Shown one piece after another: positions 17,673 to 27,141 of a stretch of DNA of 58,434 bases. The notes under the pieces were generated by a model. The model saw nothing but the letters and a program-made list of their open reading frames with translations, was not told the origin of the DNA and did no database searches. The DNA is from a virus. Position 1 is the first letter of the stretch, and each line of letters opens with the position of its first letter. The stretch spans positions 1 to 58,434 of IMG/VR virus record IMGVR_UViG_3300035193_000026. One strand, written 5' to 3'. The translations under genes and the position numbers were made by a program.

Positions 17673-18178
17673 CTATATCTCTGAATTTTAAAGAGGCAGC
17701 GTTTGCACAAGAGACAGGCCGTGTCCCCATTGCACTTATAACCTTGTCGCATGATGATCTTTTAGATGATATAAGGATAAGCACTGATCCAACGCAAGAA
17801 TTATCAGGGCTTACGACTGACTTGGAGAAAGTGTATGGCACTACATCAAATGGGGATGATTATATATTTCTACCTGTCAGGATAAAATTGCCGGATGATA
17901 CAGAAGATGGTGCAGGAATGATGAAGCTTGAGATTGATAATATACATAGATCATATACTGAGTCTATAAGATCAATATTTACGCCTGTGTCTTGTCAAGT
18001 GGACATAGTTATGGATAATGATTTAGATACAATAGAGGCGAGTTGGCCGGAATTTTTATTAACAAGTATAACGTATGATGCATTCGTAATAACTGGTACA
18101 TTAATACTTGAGACGTTAATGACAGAGCCATTCCCATCGGGTACATTCATTCCGAGTCATTTTCCAGGAGTTTTTTAA
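17669..18178 (+). CDS. DUF1833-like minor tail protein (gpL-like)
   Basis: 169 residues. The start LNFKEAAFAQETGRVPIALITLSH and the end EPFPSGTFIPSHFPGVF are characteristic of the DUF1833 family of tail-tip proteins. Overlaps the previous gene by ATGA and the next by TAATG, so the tip genes form one translational unit. It probably contributes to the tail-tip hub like lambda gpL. Confidence 0.85.
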   Translation: MTISLNFKEAAFAQETGRVPIALITLSHDDLLDDIRISTDPTQELSGLTTDLEKVYGTTSNGDDYIFLPVRIKLPDDTEDGAGMMKLEIDNIHRSYTESIRSIFTPVSCQVDIVMDNDLDTIEASWPEFLLTSITYDAFVITGTLILETLMTEPFPSGTFIPSHFPGVF

Positions 18179-18573
18179 TGAATTTCGATGAATACATAGG
18201 TATCCCCTTTGTTTCATGCGGAACATCAAAAGAAGGTTGTGATTGCTGGAGATTAATATGCCTTGTTTATAGAGAGAGATTATCAATTAATTTGCCAGAA
18301 TTCACTCAATTTGATGCTCCTAAAACTAAAGCAGAATTGATAAAGGTGACCAGGGCATTTAAGGAGAATAAAGTAAAGTGGATTAAAGTTAACGACCCTA
18401 AACCGTATGATGTCATATTGCTGAGAACAGGGAGCATGTTATATCATTCAGGGCTTGTAATTGGCAGAGATAGAATGATTCATATCGATAGGGGTATAAA
18501 CTCTACGATAGAAAAATATACCTCTAGAATATGGAAAGATAAAATAGAAGGGTTTTATCGCTATGACAAATAA
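18178..18573 (+). CDS. NlpC/P60-like tail tip peptidase (gpK-like)
   Basis: 131 residues. The papain-like triad positions are visible: Cys23 in GCDCWRL, His90 in YHSGLVI, and a further polar residue around IHID (102-104). Lambda gpK has the same fold and position. Such proteins may open peptidoglycan during DNA entry. There is no signal peptide. It overlaps the gpJ-like gene by 11 nt. Confidence 0.88.
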   Translation: MNFDEYIGIPFVSCGTSKEGCDCWRLICLVYRERLSINLPEFTQFDAPKTKAELIKVTRAFKENKVKWIKVNDPKPYDVILLRTGSMLYHSGLVIGRDRMIHIDRGINSTIEKYTSRIWKDKIEGFYRYDK

Positions 18574-21500
18574 AGATATAATTATATCGCCTAGTTCATT
18601 TCATGCGCCCAGGGTAATTCAGGTAGGTGATGGTTTATCTATTAATGAGATAGTTAATCAGTGTCATCCAGAGTATGCTAATTCACTGATGATTGAAATT
18701 AATGGCATCCCAATAACTAAGGATAAATGGAATATCAAACCGGATATAAATGATCATGTCCTAATATATGCTCCGATTATGGGAGGTGGAGGAGGTAAGA
18801 AGAATCCTTTGAGGATAATATTAACCATTGCTATAATAGTTATAGCTGCATATACTCAGCAATGGTGGATAGCGAAAGGTTATTTAGGTGGTGCAGTAGG
18901 TGGAGCGGTAGCCGGGACTGCCGTAGCGACTGCGGGTATGTTATTAGTTAATGCTATAGCTCCGATTAATACTAATACATCTTTGCCGAATATATCGCAG
19001 GATTCCTATAGTGAATCTCCTACATACTCTATTTCAGGCGGGTCGAATAGAACTAATCCTTGGGGTACAGTTCCCTTTAATCTTGGAGTTAACAGGGCTT
19101 ATCCTCCACTGGGGTCAGGTAGTTATACTGAGATAATAGATACTGTAGAAACAAAACAAAAATATATCCAACCTGAATATTCAGGGTATAACCCGTATCC
19201 TCCATATATGGAAAGCGGGTATGTCACATACAATGAGATCGTAGGAAGTGATGAGTATTTTAGGATATTAGTTATATGGGGGTATGGTCCCCTTGACATT
19301 TCAGATATAAAAATAAGGGATACTCTATTATCCTCATACTCAGATTACGATATAGAGACTAAAGAGGGATGGTCAACTGATACTGCAATAACCTTGTTCC
19401 CTACTCAGGTTAATCAAGAAACTGTCGGAGTTATATTGACTCAATCCGGAGGGATAGTACAAAGAACTGCGCCTGAAACTGATTGCGATGAACTATCAGT
19501 TGATTTGGCATTCCCGAATGGGTTGGTAGAGATTGAGGATGATGGTACAAGGACAAGTCATTCTGTAACGGTATTAATTCAATATAGAGAGGTAGGGGCG
19601 GGATCATGGACGACTCATGAAACGAAGGTTTTTACTGATAGAACTACCTCAGCTATTCGATATGGTACATCGTGGACTGTCGATAATACTAAAGAATATG
19701 AGATAGGTATAACCAGACAAACTGCGGATAGTGTTGATGATCAGATTATAGATGACGTATACTGGGTTAATCTAAGATGCACGACATGTGGAAATCCGAT
19801 CCAATCACCTTATCCTGTTGCAGCTACAGCGATTAAAATAAAAGCTACAGATCAGTTAAATGGTCCTATTAATACCATAAATGCTATCGTATCGTCATAT
19901 GCTCCTGTCTGGGATGATATTGGAGGGTCATGGAGTGTCGGAGAAAGTAATTATGAGATAACTCAAAACCCTGCTGCATTATATAGACATGTTTTAACTT
20001 GTGAGGCTAATGCTAAAGCAAGGACATTTACTCAAGTGGATAATGATGCGTTAGGTGAATGGTATGAATTTTGCGATACAAATGGATACAAGTTTAATTA
20101 TTATAAAGATACCCAGTCATCAGTATGGGACATCTTATCTGATATAGCATCAGCAGGAAGGGCATCACCATCAATAGTCGAAGGATTATGGACTGTAGCT
20201 GTTGATACTGGGGATCAAGCATTAGTACAGCATATCACTCCACGTAATTCATGGGGATTTAGTTCTGAAAAAGTTCTATTTGATCCTCCGCATGCTTTTA
20301 GAATTAGATTCGTAAATGAAGATAACGATTACGCATGGGATGAAAGAATTGTATATGATGACGGATATAATTATGGAAATGCAACCTTATTTGAATCTAT
20401 TACTCTTACTGGAATAACTGACCCTGATTTAATATGGAAATTTGGTCGATTCCATATCGCTCAAGCACGATTACGACCTGAAGTTTATACACTTAATATG
20501 GACTTTGAGCATCTTGTTTGTAATAGAGGCAGTAAGGTAAGGGTGTCTCATGACGTACCATTGTGGGGTGTAGGGTCAGGACGTGTTAAAACATTGACAT
20601 TAAATGGTCCAGCTACACATATTACTCATGTCACACTCGATGAATATGTCACAATGGAATCCGGCAACACATATGTATGTAGATTCAGATTAGCATCCGG
20701 AGATACATTGATAGAAAGTATTGTCCTTGATGTAGGAGAAACCAATACTTTAGAGTTTACAACCCCCGTATTAATCGCATCCGGTCCTGAAACTGGCGAT
20801 TTAGCTATGTTTGGGATTACTGATCTTGAGACTGTTGAATTGTTAGTTACATCTATTACAAGATCAACAGACTTAACTGCTCAATTACAGTTAGTTGATT
20901 TTGCTGAAGATATCTATGATGCTGATACAGGGGAAATCCCTGCATTTAATCCCAGCATGACATTACCTACTAATGTTACCCTAATCCCTCCCGACCCTCC
21001 AACTATAGATGATGTTTCAACTGGACTTGATGTGTCAACGATAAGTGGAGGTGGTTCAGTATCAACTATAAATGTTTATTTAACTGCGCCTGAAAATGCC
21101 ATTAGAATACGAGGTTACAGGGTAAGATATAGACTCGTCGATGAAACTGTATGGACATACACACTGGAATCAAGATCCTTGACTATCCCAATTTATCCTG
21201 TATCTGATCAACAGTCCTATGAGATACAAGCTCAATCAATCTCGGTTTATGGGATAGAATCTCAGTGGACATCTGTTGAAACTGGATCATCTGATATGCC
21301 TCAAATAGTTCCCGACTCTGCAACGGGAATATCATCAGCTATGCTAGCACCTGGTGGAGCTTATGATTATGGTGCAATATTGGTTACATTTACGCCTCCC
21401 GATCCTCCGGGAGTTTATGCGTATTCGGAAATCTATGCCTGTAATGATGATAGTACATATAGATATGTAGGACGTGACAGTACAGGTTCTTTTGTAATTA

Positions 21501-24064
21501 ACAAATTAGGTTCTTTATATAAAGTAGGAGATACGTGTTATATAAAACTGAGGAGCGTATCAAAATATGAAATAAGGGAGCCTTTACCGGGTTCTGCTGA
21601 TACCTCAGTTGTAGTGCAAGCTACTATAAAAATAGCATCTTTTTATTTCGGATTATATGATCAATGGGCTGGGAATGCTTCAATCGGTCATGCTGATACT
21701 AAAATTGTTATTGGTAATCTTGATGGTACTCCTCAGGTTAAGTTAGGTCCGAGTGCAGATTCCATTACATTTGCAGGGACACAAACAGGAGCGTTTATTG
21801 ATGGTGACGGATATTTCAGAGTTGGAAGCTCTACTTATGGGATGTCTTTTAATGCCTCAACAGGGGTACTTCACGCGGATAAATTAAAAGTAGGGTCTGG
21901 AACTTATATCGATATTGATGGAGGAAATGCGCGTATACGCAGTTCTAATTATGTATCGGGATATTTTGGTGCAGGGTTTACGCTTGAACCCGACTTGCTT
22001 GAAGTAGGAAATGTCGCAGTACGTGGAATAATAAGAACATCTGTATTTCAGTATGATTCAATATCTGCTCATGGTGGATCAAGAGTTTTAGCTTATGGTG
22101 CAGATGTGTTAGCCGCTGATATGACAGCCCTGGATGCCTCAACATTAACTATTGAGGGAAATGAAACATGGTCAGTTGGGGATATCTTGCGAATCAAAGA
22201 GGACACAGACGATGAGTGGTTGACAATAACGAATACTGGCTCTGCGCCTACATACTCAGTTACAAGAGATGAGGCAGGAAACTATGGAGCTGATAGTAAC
22301 CCTGCATGGACGAAGGGAGCTGCGGTTGTTAATTATGGTCAATCAGGAGACGGAGGTATTTATGAGACTGCATCCGAAATAAACGCACCTTATCAGAGTA
22401 TTTATATTCATTCTGGATCGCCTTGGTCAAGCATAACAACATTAATCAGGGAAGGCAATTTAAACGGTTATGCAGGTTATACTTCTGATCTTTATGGATG
22501 GGCTGCATACATTGACGCTGATAATTACATAACAATTGATCCTACAAATGGGATCAGCATGTCTGGATCAATCTCGATATCTTCTTTTAATCAACTCCCT
22601 TCAGATGAAAACCTTGTCGCCGATTGGTCATTTGATGATGGATCAGGAACACTTGCAATAGATAACAGCGGCAATGGTATAAATGTTACATTATATAATG
22701 CGCCTACGTGGGTAAATGGAATATCAGGTAAAGCTCTTAGTTTTACCTCAGCTTCTAATCAATATGGTGTGGCTACTGATAATTTATCATTTATAAATTT
22801 TGACAGCTCAGATGAATTTTCCATTTCAGGATGGTTTAAAACGACATCGTTTGCATCTACTCAAACATTGATAAGTAGATTAGCTGCTGGTCCCGAATAT
22901 ACAGGGTATTATCTATCTATTAATACGTCTGGGCAATTGGTATTTGGATTAATATCCGATGATAGCGCCAGTGATAGGTTAGATGTGAGAACGGGGGCGT
23001 TACTTACAGATACCCTTTACAAGTATTTAATAACGTATGATGGCAGTTTAGACGCTTCAGGTGTACACATATACATAGATACTGTTGATCAACTTGGATT
23101 AACAGTATTAAATGATAATTTGACAGGAAGCATTACAAATGTTGCCTCATTATATATAGGCGCAAGATTTGATGGAGAATATTATAATGGAATATTAGAC
23201 GAAACTAAAATTTATAATAAAATAATATCAGACTCCGAAGAAAAAGCCCTATACCTCAACCCTTCCGGTAATCAGAGCGCCACTGTAGGTGGTTTTGGAT
23301 ACAGCGGAGGATGGCATAATATAATAACAGCAAGTGGATCGGCTATTTATAATAACACTACTCTAAGGGCATTGTACGGAACTGAAATAGAGTTGTATGA
23401 TTCAGGAGGCACAAAAAAGGTTGATTTAAGTACTTCTGCTTTATATTTAGGGGACCAATCAAATGAACATTTAAAAGCAAGTTCAACAGGCATTGAGATA
23501 AAAGATGGCTCAACTGTGAATGCTTTATTTGGAACAACATCATACCTGGGAATACAAACAGATAACCATTTAAAGCTATATTCGACTGCAATTGAATTAA
23601 AAAATTCATCTACAGTATTAGCCTATTTTGATCAATACGGGTTTCATTCAGCTACCCAACCATCTTTTTTAGTTCATAACGCTTCATCTATTACTAATGT
23701 AACAGGTGATGGAACAACATACGCAATAGTTTGGCCTAATGAAGAATATGATCAAGGGTCTAATATATCATCTGGTGTATTTACAGCTCCCACATCTGGA
23801 ATATATATTTTTACAGCGAAGGTTAGAGCCAGCAATTTAAGTGTGGGGAATAGTGGATGGATTAGAATAGTAACATCAAATAGAATATTTTTAATGGATC
23901 TACCAACAACATTGGGTTCTACGTCTACATCATCACCTGTATTGACAACATTAGCTTATATGGATGCCTCTGATACTGCATATGTTGATATTCAAGTATC
24001 AGGTGGGACAAAAACTGTATATATTTTTGCTGGATCGACTTTCTCAGGGCAATTAGTGGCATAG
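18563..24064 (+). CDS. Tail tip / host specificity protein (gpJ-like) with LamG-like and C1q-like C-terminal domains
   Basis: 1833 residues. The N-terminal 130 include a ubiquitin-like start and hydrophobic glycine-rich stretches typical of this family; NPWGTVPFNLGVNRAYPPLG marks the hub. The middle is gpJ-like, followed by fibronectin-III-like repeats (about 810-1030). Residues about 1347-1565 match a LamG/concanavalin-type lectin (VADWSFDDGSG, FSISGWFKT, LYIGARFDGEYYNGILDETK). Residues about 1700-1833 match a C1q/TNF-like jelly roll (GVFTAPTSGIYIFTAKVRA). Thus a central hub and a receptor-binding fibre are fused in one chain. It decides host binding. Confidence 0.9.
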   Translation: MTNKDIIISPSSFHAPRVIQVGDGLSINEIVNQCHPEYANSLMIEINGIPITKDKWNIKPDINDHVLIYAPIMGGGGGKKNPLRIILTIAIIVIAAYTQQWWIAKGYLGGAVGGAVAGTAVATAGMLLVNAIAPINTNTSLPNISQDSYSESPTYSISGGSNRTNPWGTVPFNLGVNRAYPPLGSGSYTEIIDTVETKQKYIQPEYSGYNPYPPYMESGYVTYNEIVGSDEYFRILVIWGYGPLDISDIKIRDTLLSSYSDYDIETKEGWSTDTAITLFPTQVNQETVGVILTQSGGIVQRTAPETDCDELSVDLAFPNGLVEIEDDGTRTSHSVTVLIQYREVGAGSWTTHETKVFTDRTTSAIRYGTSWTVDNTKEYEIGITRQTADSVDDQIIDDVYWVNLRCTTCGNPIQSPYPVAATAIKIKATDQLNGPINTINAIVSSYAPVWDDIGGSWSVGESNYEITQNPAALYRHVLTCEANAKARTFTQVDNDALGEWYEFCDTNGYKFNYYKDTQSSVWDILSDIASAGRASPSIVEGLWTVAVDTGDQALVQHITPRNSWGFSSEKVLFDPPHAFRIRFVNEDNDYAWDERIVYDDGYNYGNATLFESITLTGITDPDLIWKFGRFHIAQARLRPEVYTLNMDFEHLVCNRGSKVRVSHDVPLWGVGSGRVKTLTLNGPATHITHVTLDEYVTMESGNTYVCRFRLASGDTLIESIVLDVGETNTLEFTTPVLIASGPETGDLAMFGITDLETVELLVTSITRSTDLTAQLQLVDFAEDIYDADTGEIPAFNPSMTLPTNVTLIPPDPPTIDDVSTGLDVSTISGGGSVSTINVYLTAPENAIRIRGYRVRYRLVDETVWTYTLESRSLTIPIYPVSDQQSYEIQAQSISVYGIESQWTSVETGSSDMPQIVPDSATGISSAMLAPGGAYDYGAILVTFTPPDPPGVYAYSEIYACNDDSTYRYVGRDSTGSFVINKLGSLYKVGDTCYIKLRSVSKYEIREPLPGSADTSVVVQATIKIASFYFGLYDQWAGNASIGHADTKIVIGNLDGTPQVKLGPSADSITFAGTQTGAFIDGDGYFRVGSSTYGMSFNASTGVLHADKLKVGSGTYIDIDGGNARIRSSNYVSGYFGAGFTLEPDLLEVGNVAVRGIIRTSVFQYDSISAHGGSRVLAYGADVLAADMTALDASTLTIEGNETWSVGDILRIKEDTDDEWLTITNTGSAPTYSVTRDEAGNYGADSNPAWTKGAAVVNYGQSGDGGIYETASEINAPYQSIYIHSGSPWSSITTLIREGNLNGYAGYTSDLYGWAAYIDADNYITIDPTNGISMSGSISISSFNQLPSDENLVADWSFDDGSGTLAIDNSGNGINVTLYNAPTWVNGISGKALSFTSASNQYGVATDNLSFINFDSSDEFSISGWFKTTSFASTQTLISRLAAGPEYTGYYLSINTSGQLVFGLISDDSASDRLDVRTGALLTDTLYKYLITYDGSLDASGVHIYIDTVDQLGLTVLNDNLTGSITNVASLYIGARFDGEYYNGILDETKIYNKIISDSEEKALYLNPSGNQSATVGGFGYSGGWHNIITASGSAIYNNTTLRALYGTEIELYDSGGTKKVDLSTSALYLGDQSNEHLKASSTGIEIKDGSTVNALFGTTSYLGIQTDNHLKLYSTAIELKNSSTVLAYFDQYGFHSATQPSFLVHNASSITNVTGDGTTYAIVWPNEEYDQGSNISSGVFTAPTSGIYIFTAKVRASNLSVGNSGWIRIVTSNRIFLMDLPTTLGSTSTSSPVLTTLAYMDASDTAYVDIQVSGGTKTVYIFAGSTFSGQLVA

Positions 24065-24088
24065 ATAAAACTATGTTAGATGGTTCCA

Positions 24089-24427
24089 CTAAAAACGAAG
24101 TTTATAATCTAAATACCAATTTCGGCCTGCATTTAAAATCTGAATACCAGTAATGGTTTTTAATAATCCAGTGCGATATTTGGGAAAATGATCGGCAATA
24201 AGATAATATAGGTAAGTCGTTCCAATGAAATATGGGATCACAACATCTTCTTTATAGATAAGTGGATTTAGTTCATTATCTTCTTTAACTATTTGCCTTG
24301 TTTGGATGCAGTCAATAGTTTGGAGAGTGGCTACGGCCCCCATTAACATTTTATCTCTTTTATCCCAATTGGTGAAAGAGCATCCTGAAGATAAAAGAAG
24401 TATTAAAAATATAAGTATAGTTTTCAT
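24089..24427 (-). CDS. Small lipoprotein, 112 aa
   Basis: The N-terminus MKTILIFLILLLSSGC is a lipoprotein signal with the lipobox SSGC, giving a mature lipid-linked protein starting at Cys16. CGGGAG lies six nt before the ATG. It is the only leftward gene between tail and fibre cassettes and points against the late operon, so it may be expressed in lysogens. Superinfection exclusion or surface alteration is a reasonable guess from comparison with other phage lipoproteins, but no motif proves it. Confidence 0.75.
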   Translation of the reverse strand: MKTILIFLILLLSSGCSFTNWDKRDKMLMGAVATLQTIDCIQTRQIVKEDNELNPLIYKEDVVIPYFIGTTYLYYLIADHFPKYRTGLLKTITGIQILNAGRNWYLDYKLRF

Positions 24428-24503
24428 GATATTCTCCCGGATATCAAAAAGGTTAGTAATGAATAAATTTTAGAAAATTAGATCAATAAAGTCAACATAA
24501 TAA

Positions 24504-24533
24504 TTGACAAAATCGCTAATAAAATGATAAGAT
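24504..24533 (+). promoter_or_regulatory. Sigma70-like promoter before the exported cassette
   Basis: TTGACA (24504-24509) is followed after 18 nt by TAAGAT (24528-24533). A perfect TATAAT at 24550-24555 lacks a matching -35 at the normal distance but could be an alternative -10. Transcription would run into the hairpin at 24558-24590. Confidence 0.5.
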
Positions 24534-24557
24534 ATTTTCTAAAAAGTATTATAATTT

Positions 24558-24590
24558 AAGCGAACGGGAGATTGCTTCTGTTCGCTTTTT
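24558..24590 (+). terminator. Intrinsic terminator or attenuator before the exported cassette
   Basis: AAGCGAAC (24558-24565) pairs perfectly with GTTCGCTT (24580-24587), loop 14 nt, followed by a five-T run (24586-24590). The ribosome site AAAAGGAG and the gene at 24610 begin only some ten bases later, so this could end late transcription, attenuate the cassette promoter, or yield a short RNA of about 50 nt. Confidence 0.75.
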
Positions 24591-24609
24591 ATTAAAAGGA
24601 GATAGGAAT

Positions 24610-25092
24610 ATGAAAAAAATAGTATACGGATTGATCTTTTTAATAATTTTGGGATTTTCTGGCATGCTTTATGCTGCTGATGCAATGACGGTTACGCCTA
24701 TACATGATTCATCTTCAAATTTAATAGTAGTTAAGATAGATTGGACTGATTCACCAAATTTAACCCTTGAATCTCAATCGACCGGAATAAACAATTTATT
24801 GGCTGGGTGGTATTGTTATGGAGCAGAAACAGTTCCCGGAAGTGGGGCAGCTCAGCCGGATAATTTATATGATATTGTGGTAACAAATGCGGCAGGTACA
24901 GACATATTTGACACTGCATTAACAAATAGAAGCAATACTGGCAATGAGACAGCTTTGACAGTATTTAATTCAGCTAAAGGCCCATTCCCAATCAAACCTA
25001 GAGGATTAAGTGATGCACTTACAATAACCATTACTGGTCAGACTACGGCTGCGGGAACAGGAACTATTTATCTCTATTTTGCGAGGTATTAA
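24610..25092 (+). CDS. Exported protein of the fibre/lectin cassette, 160 aa
   Basis: AAAAGGAG precedes the ATG. Residues 1-22 form a Sec signal peptide (KKIVYGLIFLIILGFSGMLYA followed by AD). The mature part is beta-rich (Thr, Gly, Asn, Ser) with two tryptophans and no obvious catalytic motif. It is the first of four consecutive exported proteins. A virion or cell-surface structural role is inferred; I do not recognise the family. Confidence 0.7.
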   Translation: MKKIVYGLIFLIILGFSGMLYAADAMTVTPIHDSSSNLIVVKIDWTDSPNLTLESQSTGINNLLAGWYCYGAETVPGSGAAQPDNLYDIVVTNAAGTDIFDTALTNRSNTGNETALTVFNSAKGPFPIKPRGLSDALTITITGQTTAAGTGTIYLYFARY

Positions 25093-25093
25093 A

Positions 25094-26362
25094 ATGAAGA
25101 AAATATACTCTTTAATTATAATACTTTTATTTTCGGCAAATGTTTTTGCTGGGCCTTATTATCCTGACAGTGGGGGTAGTGGCAATATTGCCACAGACAC
25201 AATATGGGATGTAGCCGGAGATACAGTATATGGCACTGGCTCCAATACATCGGCAAGATTGGCAGCAGGTACGGCTTACCAACTATATATGATGAATTCA
25301 GGCGCAACAGCTCCAGCATGGACATCAACACTAGGGGTAACCGGGACAAGGCTTACAAAAATATGGACTACAGATATCGAATCAACTAATATGGTTACTG
25401 TTGGGGGCAATTCCCTTGCCACGATATTTCAGGGGCTTGATGCAGACCTTACAACATGGGCAGGGATAACACCATCGGCTAATGTCCAGACATTTTTAGG
25501 CTATGCAGATTTCGCAGCTATGAAAACAGGGCTTGGATATTACACTTCCGGTGATTCTCCTGTATGGGGTTCTTTAATGACTATGGCTAATGGTGCTGAT
25601 TTTAGAGTAGCCACTACAACTGATGGTCACAAGTTTACTATCCCTGTATACGACAATACTTCAGCAGGATGGCAGGATTGTTTATCCTTTGTAAATGGAA
25701 CAACTGGAAACTTTGGGGTATTACTTGAAAGTGGATGTTCTCTGCTTGGGTTGTCTTCACTGGATCTTCCAGAGAGTACCGGAGATATTCTAACCACAGG
25801 AACACTATCAGGACTGACAAATGTGGTCACAATAGCCAAGACATCAGGATTCACAGAGGATGGTGGATCTGATAGTAATACAGTGGCTACTGATTCAGGT
25901 GAATCGCTTGTATCTGATGCCTATATTGGAATGGAAATATATAATATTACTGATGGATCAAGTTGTACAGTAACAGATAATGACGGCACTACATGGACTT
26001 GTGACGGGCTTGCAGGGGGAAGTGATCAATTATTTCAGGATGGTGATGTAATTGGACTAGGACCAGGACCACGACAGTCAGGAACGATGTTTTTTGTTAG
26101 TGGAGCGACTACGATTTATCACCCTGCAACAGTTGGATACATGGCTGGATATTTTGCCAATGGAGCTAATGTAATAAAGGTTGATGTAGGTTCTGCGGCG
26201 ATGACACTCAATTTCTCTGACGATGGGACATACACAGATCCAACAGCCGGAGTAAGTGTGGATGGGGATGGAACAAATGGAGACTTTATAATATTTCTTA
26301 ATCAATCTGCAACAGAAGCTCAAAGCCTTGGAGTAAATGGCTCATGGGCAACAGGAAGTTAA
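25094..26362 (+). CDS. Exported tail-fibre-like protein, 422 aa
   Basis: Start ATG 25094 has GAGG upstream; the longer in-frame TTG start at 25079 lies inside the preceding gene. Residues 1-18 are a Sec signal (KKIYSLIIILLFSANVFA). The mature start contains DTIWDVAGDTVYGTGSNTSA and LAAGTAYQLYMMNSG, a repeat motif typical of phage tail fibres. The rest is Gly/Thr/Asp-rich beta structure. A fibre-like protein with a cleavable export signal is unusual, because fibres normally assemble in the cytoplasm. Confidence 0.75.
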   Translation: MKKIYSLIIILLFSANVFAGPYYPDSGGSGNIATDTIWDVAGDTVYGTGSNTSARLAAGTAYQLYMMNSGATAPAWTSTLGVTGTRLTKIWTTDIESTNMVTVGGNSLATIFQGLDADLTTWAGITPSANVQTFLGYADFAAMKTGLGYYTSGDSPVWGSLMTMANGADFRVATTTDGHKFTIPVYDNTSAGWQDCLSFVNGTTGNFGVLLESGCSLLGLSSLDLPESTGDILTTGTLSGLTNVVTIAKTSGFTEDGGSDSNTVATDSGESLVSDAYIGMEIYNITDGSSCTVTDNDGTTWTCDGLAGGSDQLFQDGDVIGLGPGPRQSGTMFFVSGATTIYHPATVGYMAGYFANGANVIKVDVGSAAMTLNFSDDGTYTDPTAGVSVDGDGTNGDFIIFLNQSATEAQSLGVNGSWATGS

Positions 26363-26364
26363 TT

Positions 26365-27141
26365 ATGAATAGGCGAGAATTTATTAAGAAAACTTATCAA
26401 ATTGGTGGATTAGCTGCATTATATTCATTAGGATTGTCTCATAGTGATATCTTAGCTCAAGGCATTGGCTTAATGGGCGGAGGCGGTGGTTTTCAGGAAA
26501 CTGGTGATACATATTCTGACATAACAATGTTTTGGACATGTGAAACTGCATCATTTGGATCTAGTGACTATCCTACGAGTGGTGTAACTGCAACGTTTGG
26601 GAGTTTATCTGATCTTACTGCAGACGCCGCCATAATAGGATCATATGGCCTAGATTGCCCAACGACATTTGATGCAGCAACTATAACAGTAACGAATGAA
26701 GATCTTGTAAACGGGACAGAATCTAGGATTGGATTCTATTACTATATAAATACATGGGCCGATGCTAATATGCTTTTTAGGGTAGAAGAAGCTGGTGATA
26801 CCTATGTGCAGGGTGAGCTTACTGGTGGGGACGAAATATTGATGCGCTGGAGAGCAGGTACTAATCTTACATATAGTTCATCAGCAGCTAATTTATCATC
26901 ATCACAAACGTACTACATTGAATATGCTTGGAATCAAACAGCACCTTACCGAAAAATCTACGTTGATGGTGTAGAAGTTATGTCTAATACAGATGCTTTT
27001 ACTGCTATAACTCCAATTAAAATACTTTTAGGAAATTACTCATCAGCCTCATCTGATACTTATCAGGATAATATCATAATCTCTAATGATGGAACAAGAG
27101 ATTTAAATGCTATTAAAGCATTGGAGAGTTCACCAAAATGA
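26365..27141 (+). CDS. LamG-like exported protein with a twin-arginine signal, 258 aa
   Basis: Start ATG 26365, with AGGAAG upstream and three nt after the previous stop. MNRREFIKKTYQIGGLAALY carries the RREFIKK twin-arginine motif followed by a hydrophobic segment, i.e. a Tat-type signal. A glycine run follows, then a concanavalin/LamG-like jelly roll with MFWTCETASFGSSDYPTSG, ESRIGFYYYINTW and RKIYVDGVEVMSNT. Tat export implies folding before export. A glycan-binding role is likely but unproven. Confidence 0.7.
   Translation: MNRREFIKKTYQIGGLAALYSLGLSHSDILAQGIGLMGGGGGFQETGDTYSDITMFWTCETASFGSSDYPTSGVTATFGSLSDLTADAAIIGSYGLDCPTTFDAATITVTNEDLVNGTESRIGFYYYINTWADANMLFRVEEAGDTYVQGELTGGDEILMRWRAGTNLTYSSSAANLSSSQTYYIEYAWNQTAPYRKIYVDGVEVMSNTDAFTAITPIKILLGNYSSASSDTYQDNIIISNDGTRDLNAIKALESSPK

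Noticed and set aside
24550-24555. TATAAT as the -10 of a second promoter before the cassette
   Set aside because: No acceptable -35 lies 16-18 nt upstream; kept only as an alternative in the promoter entry.
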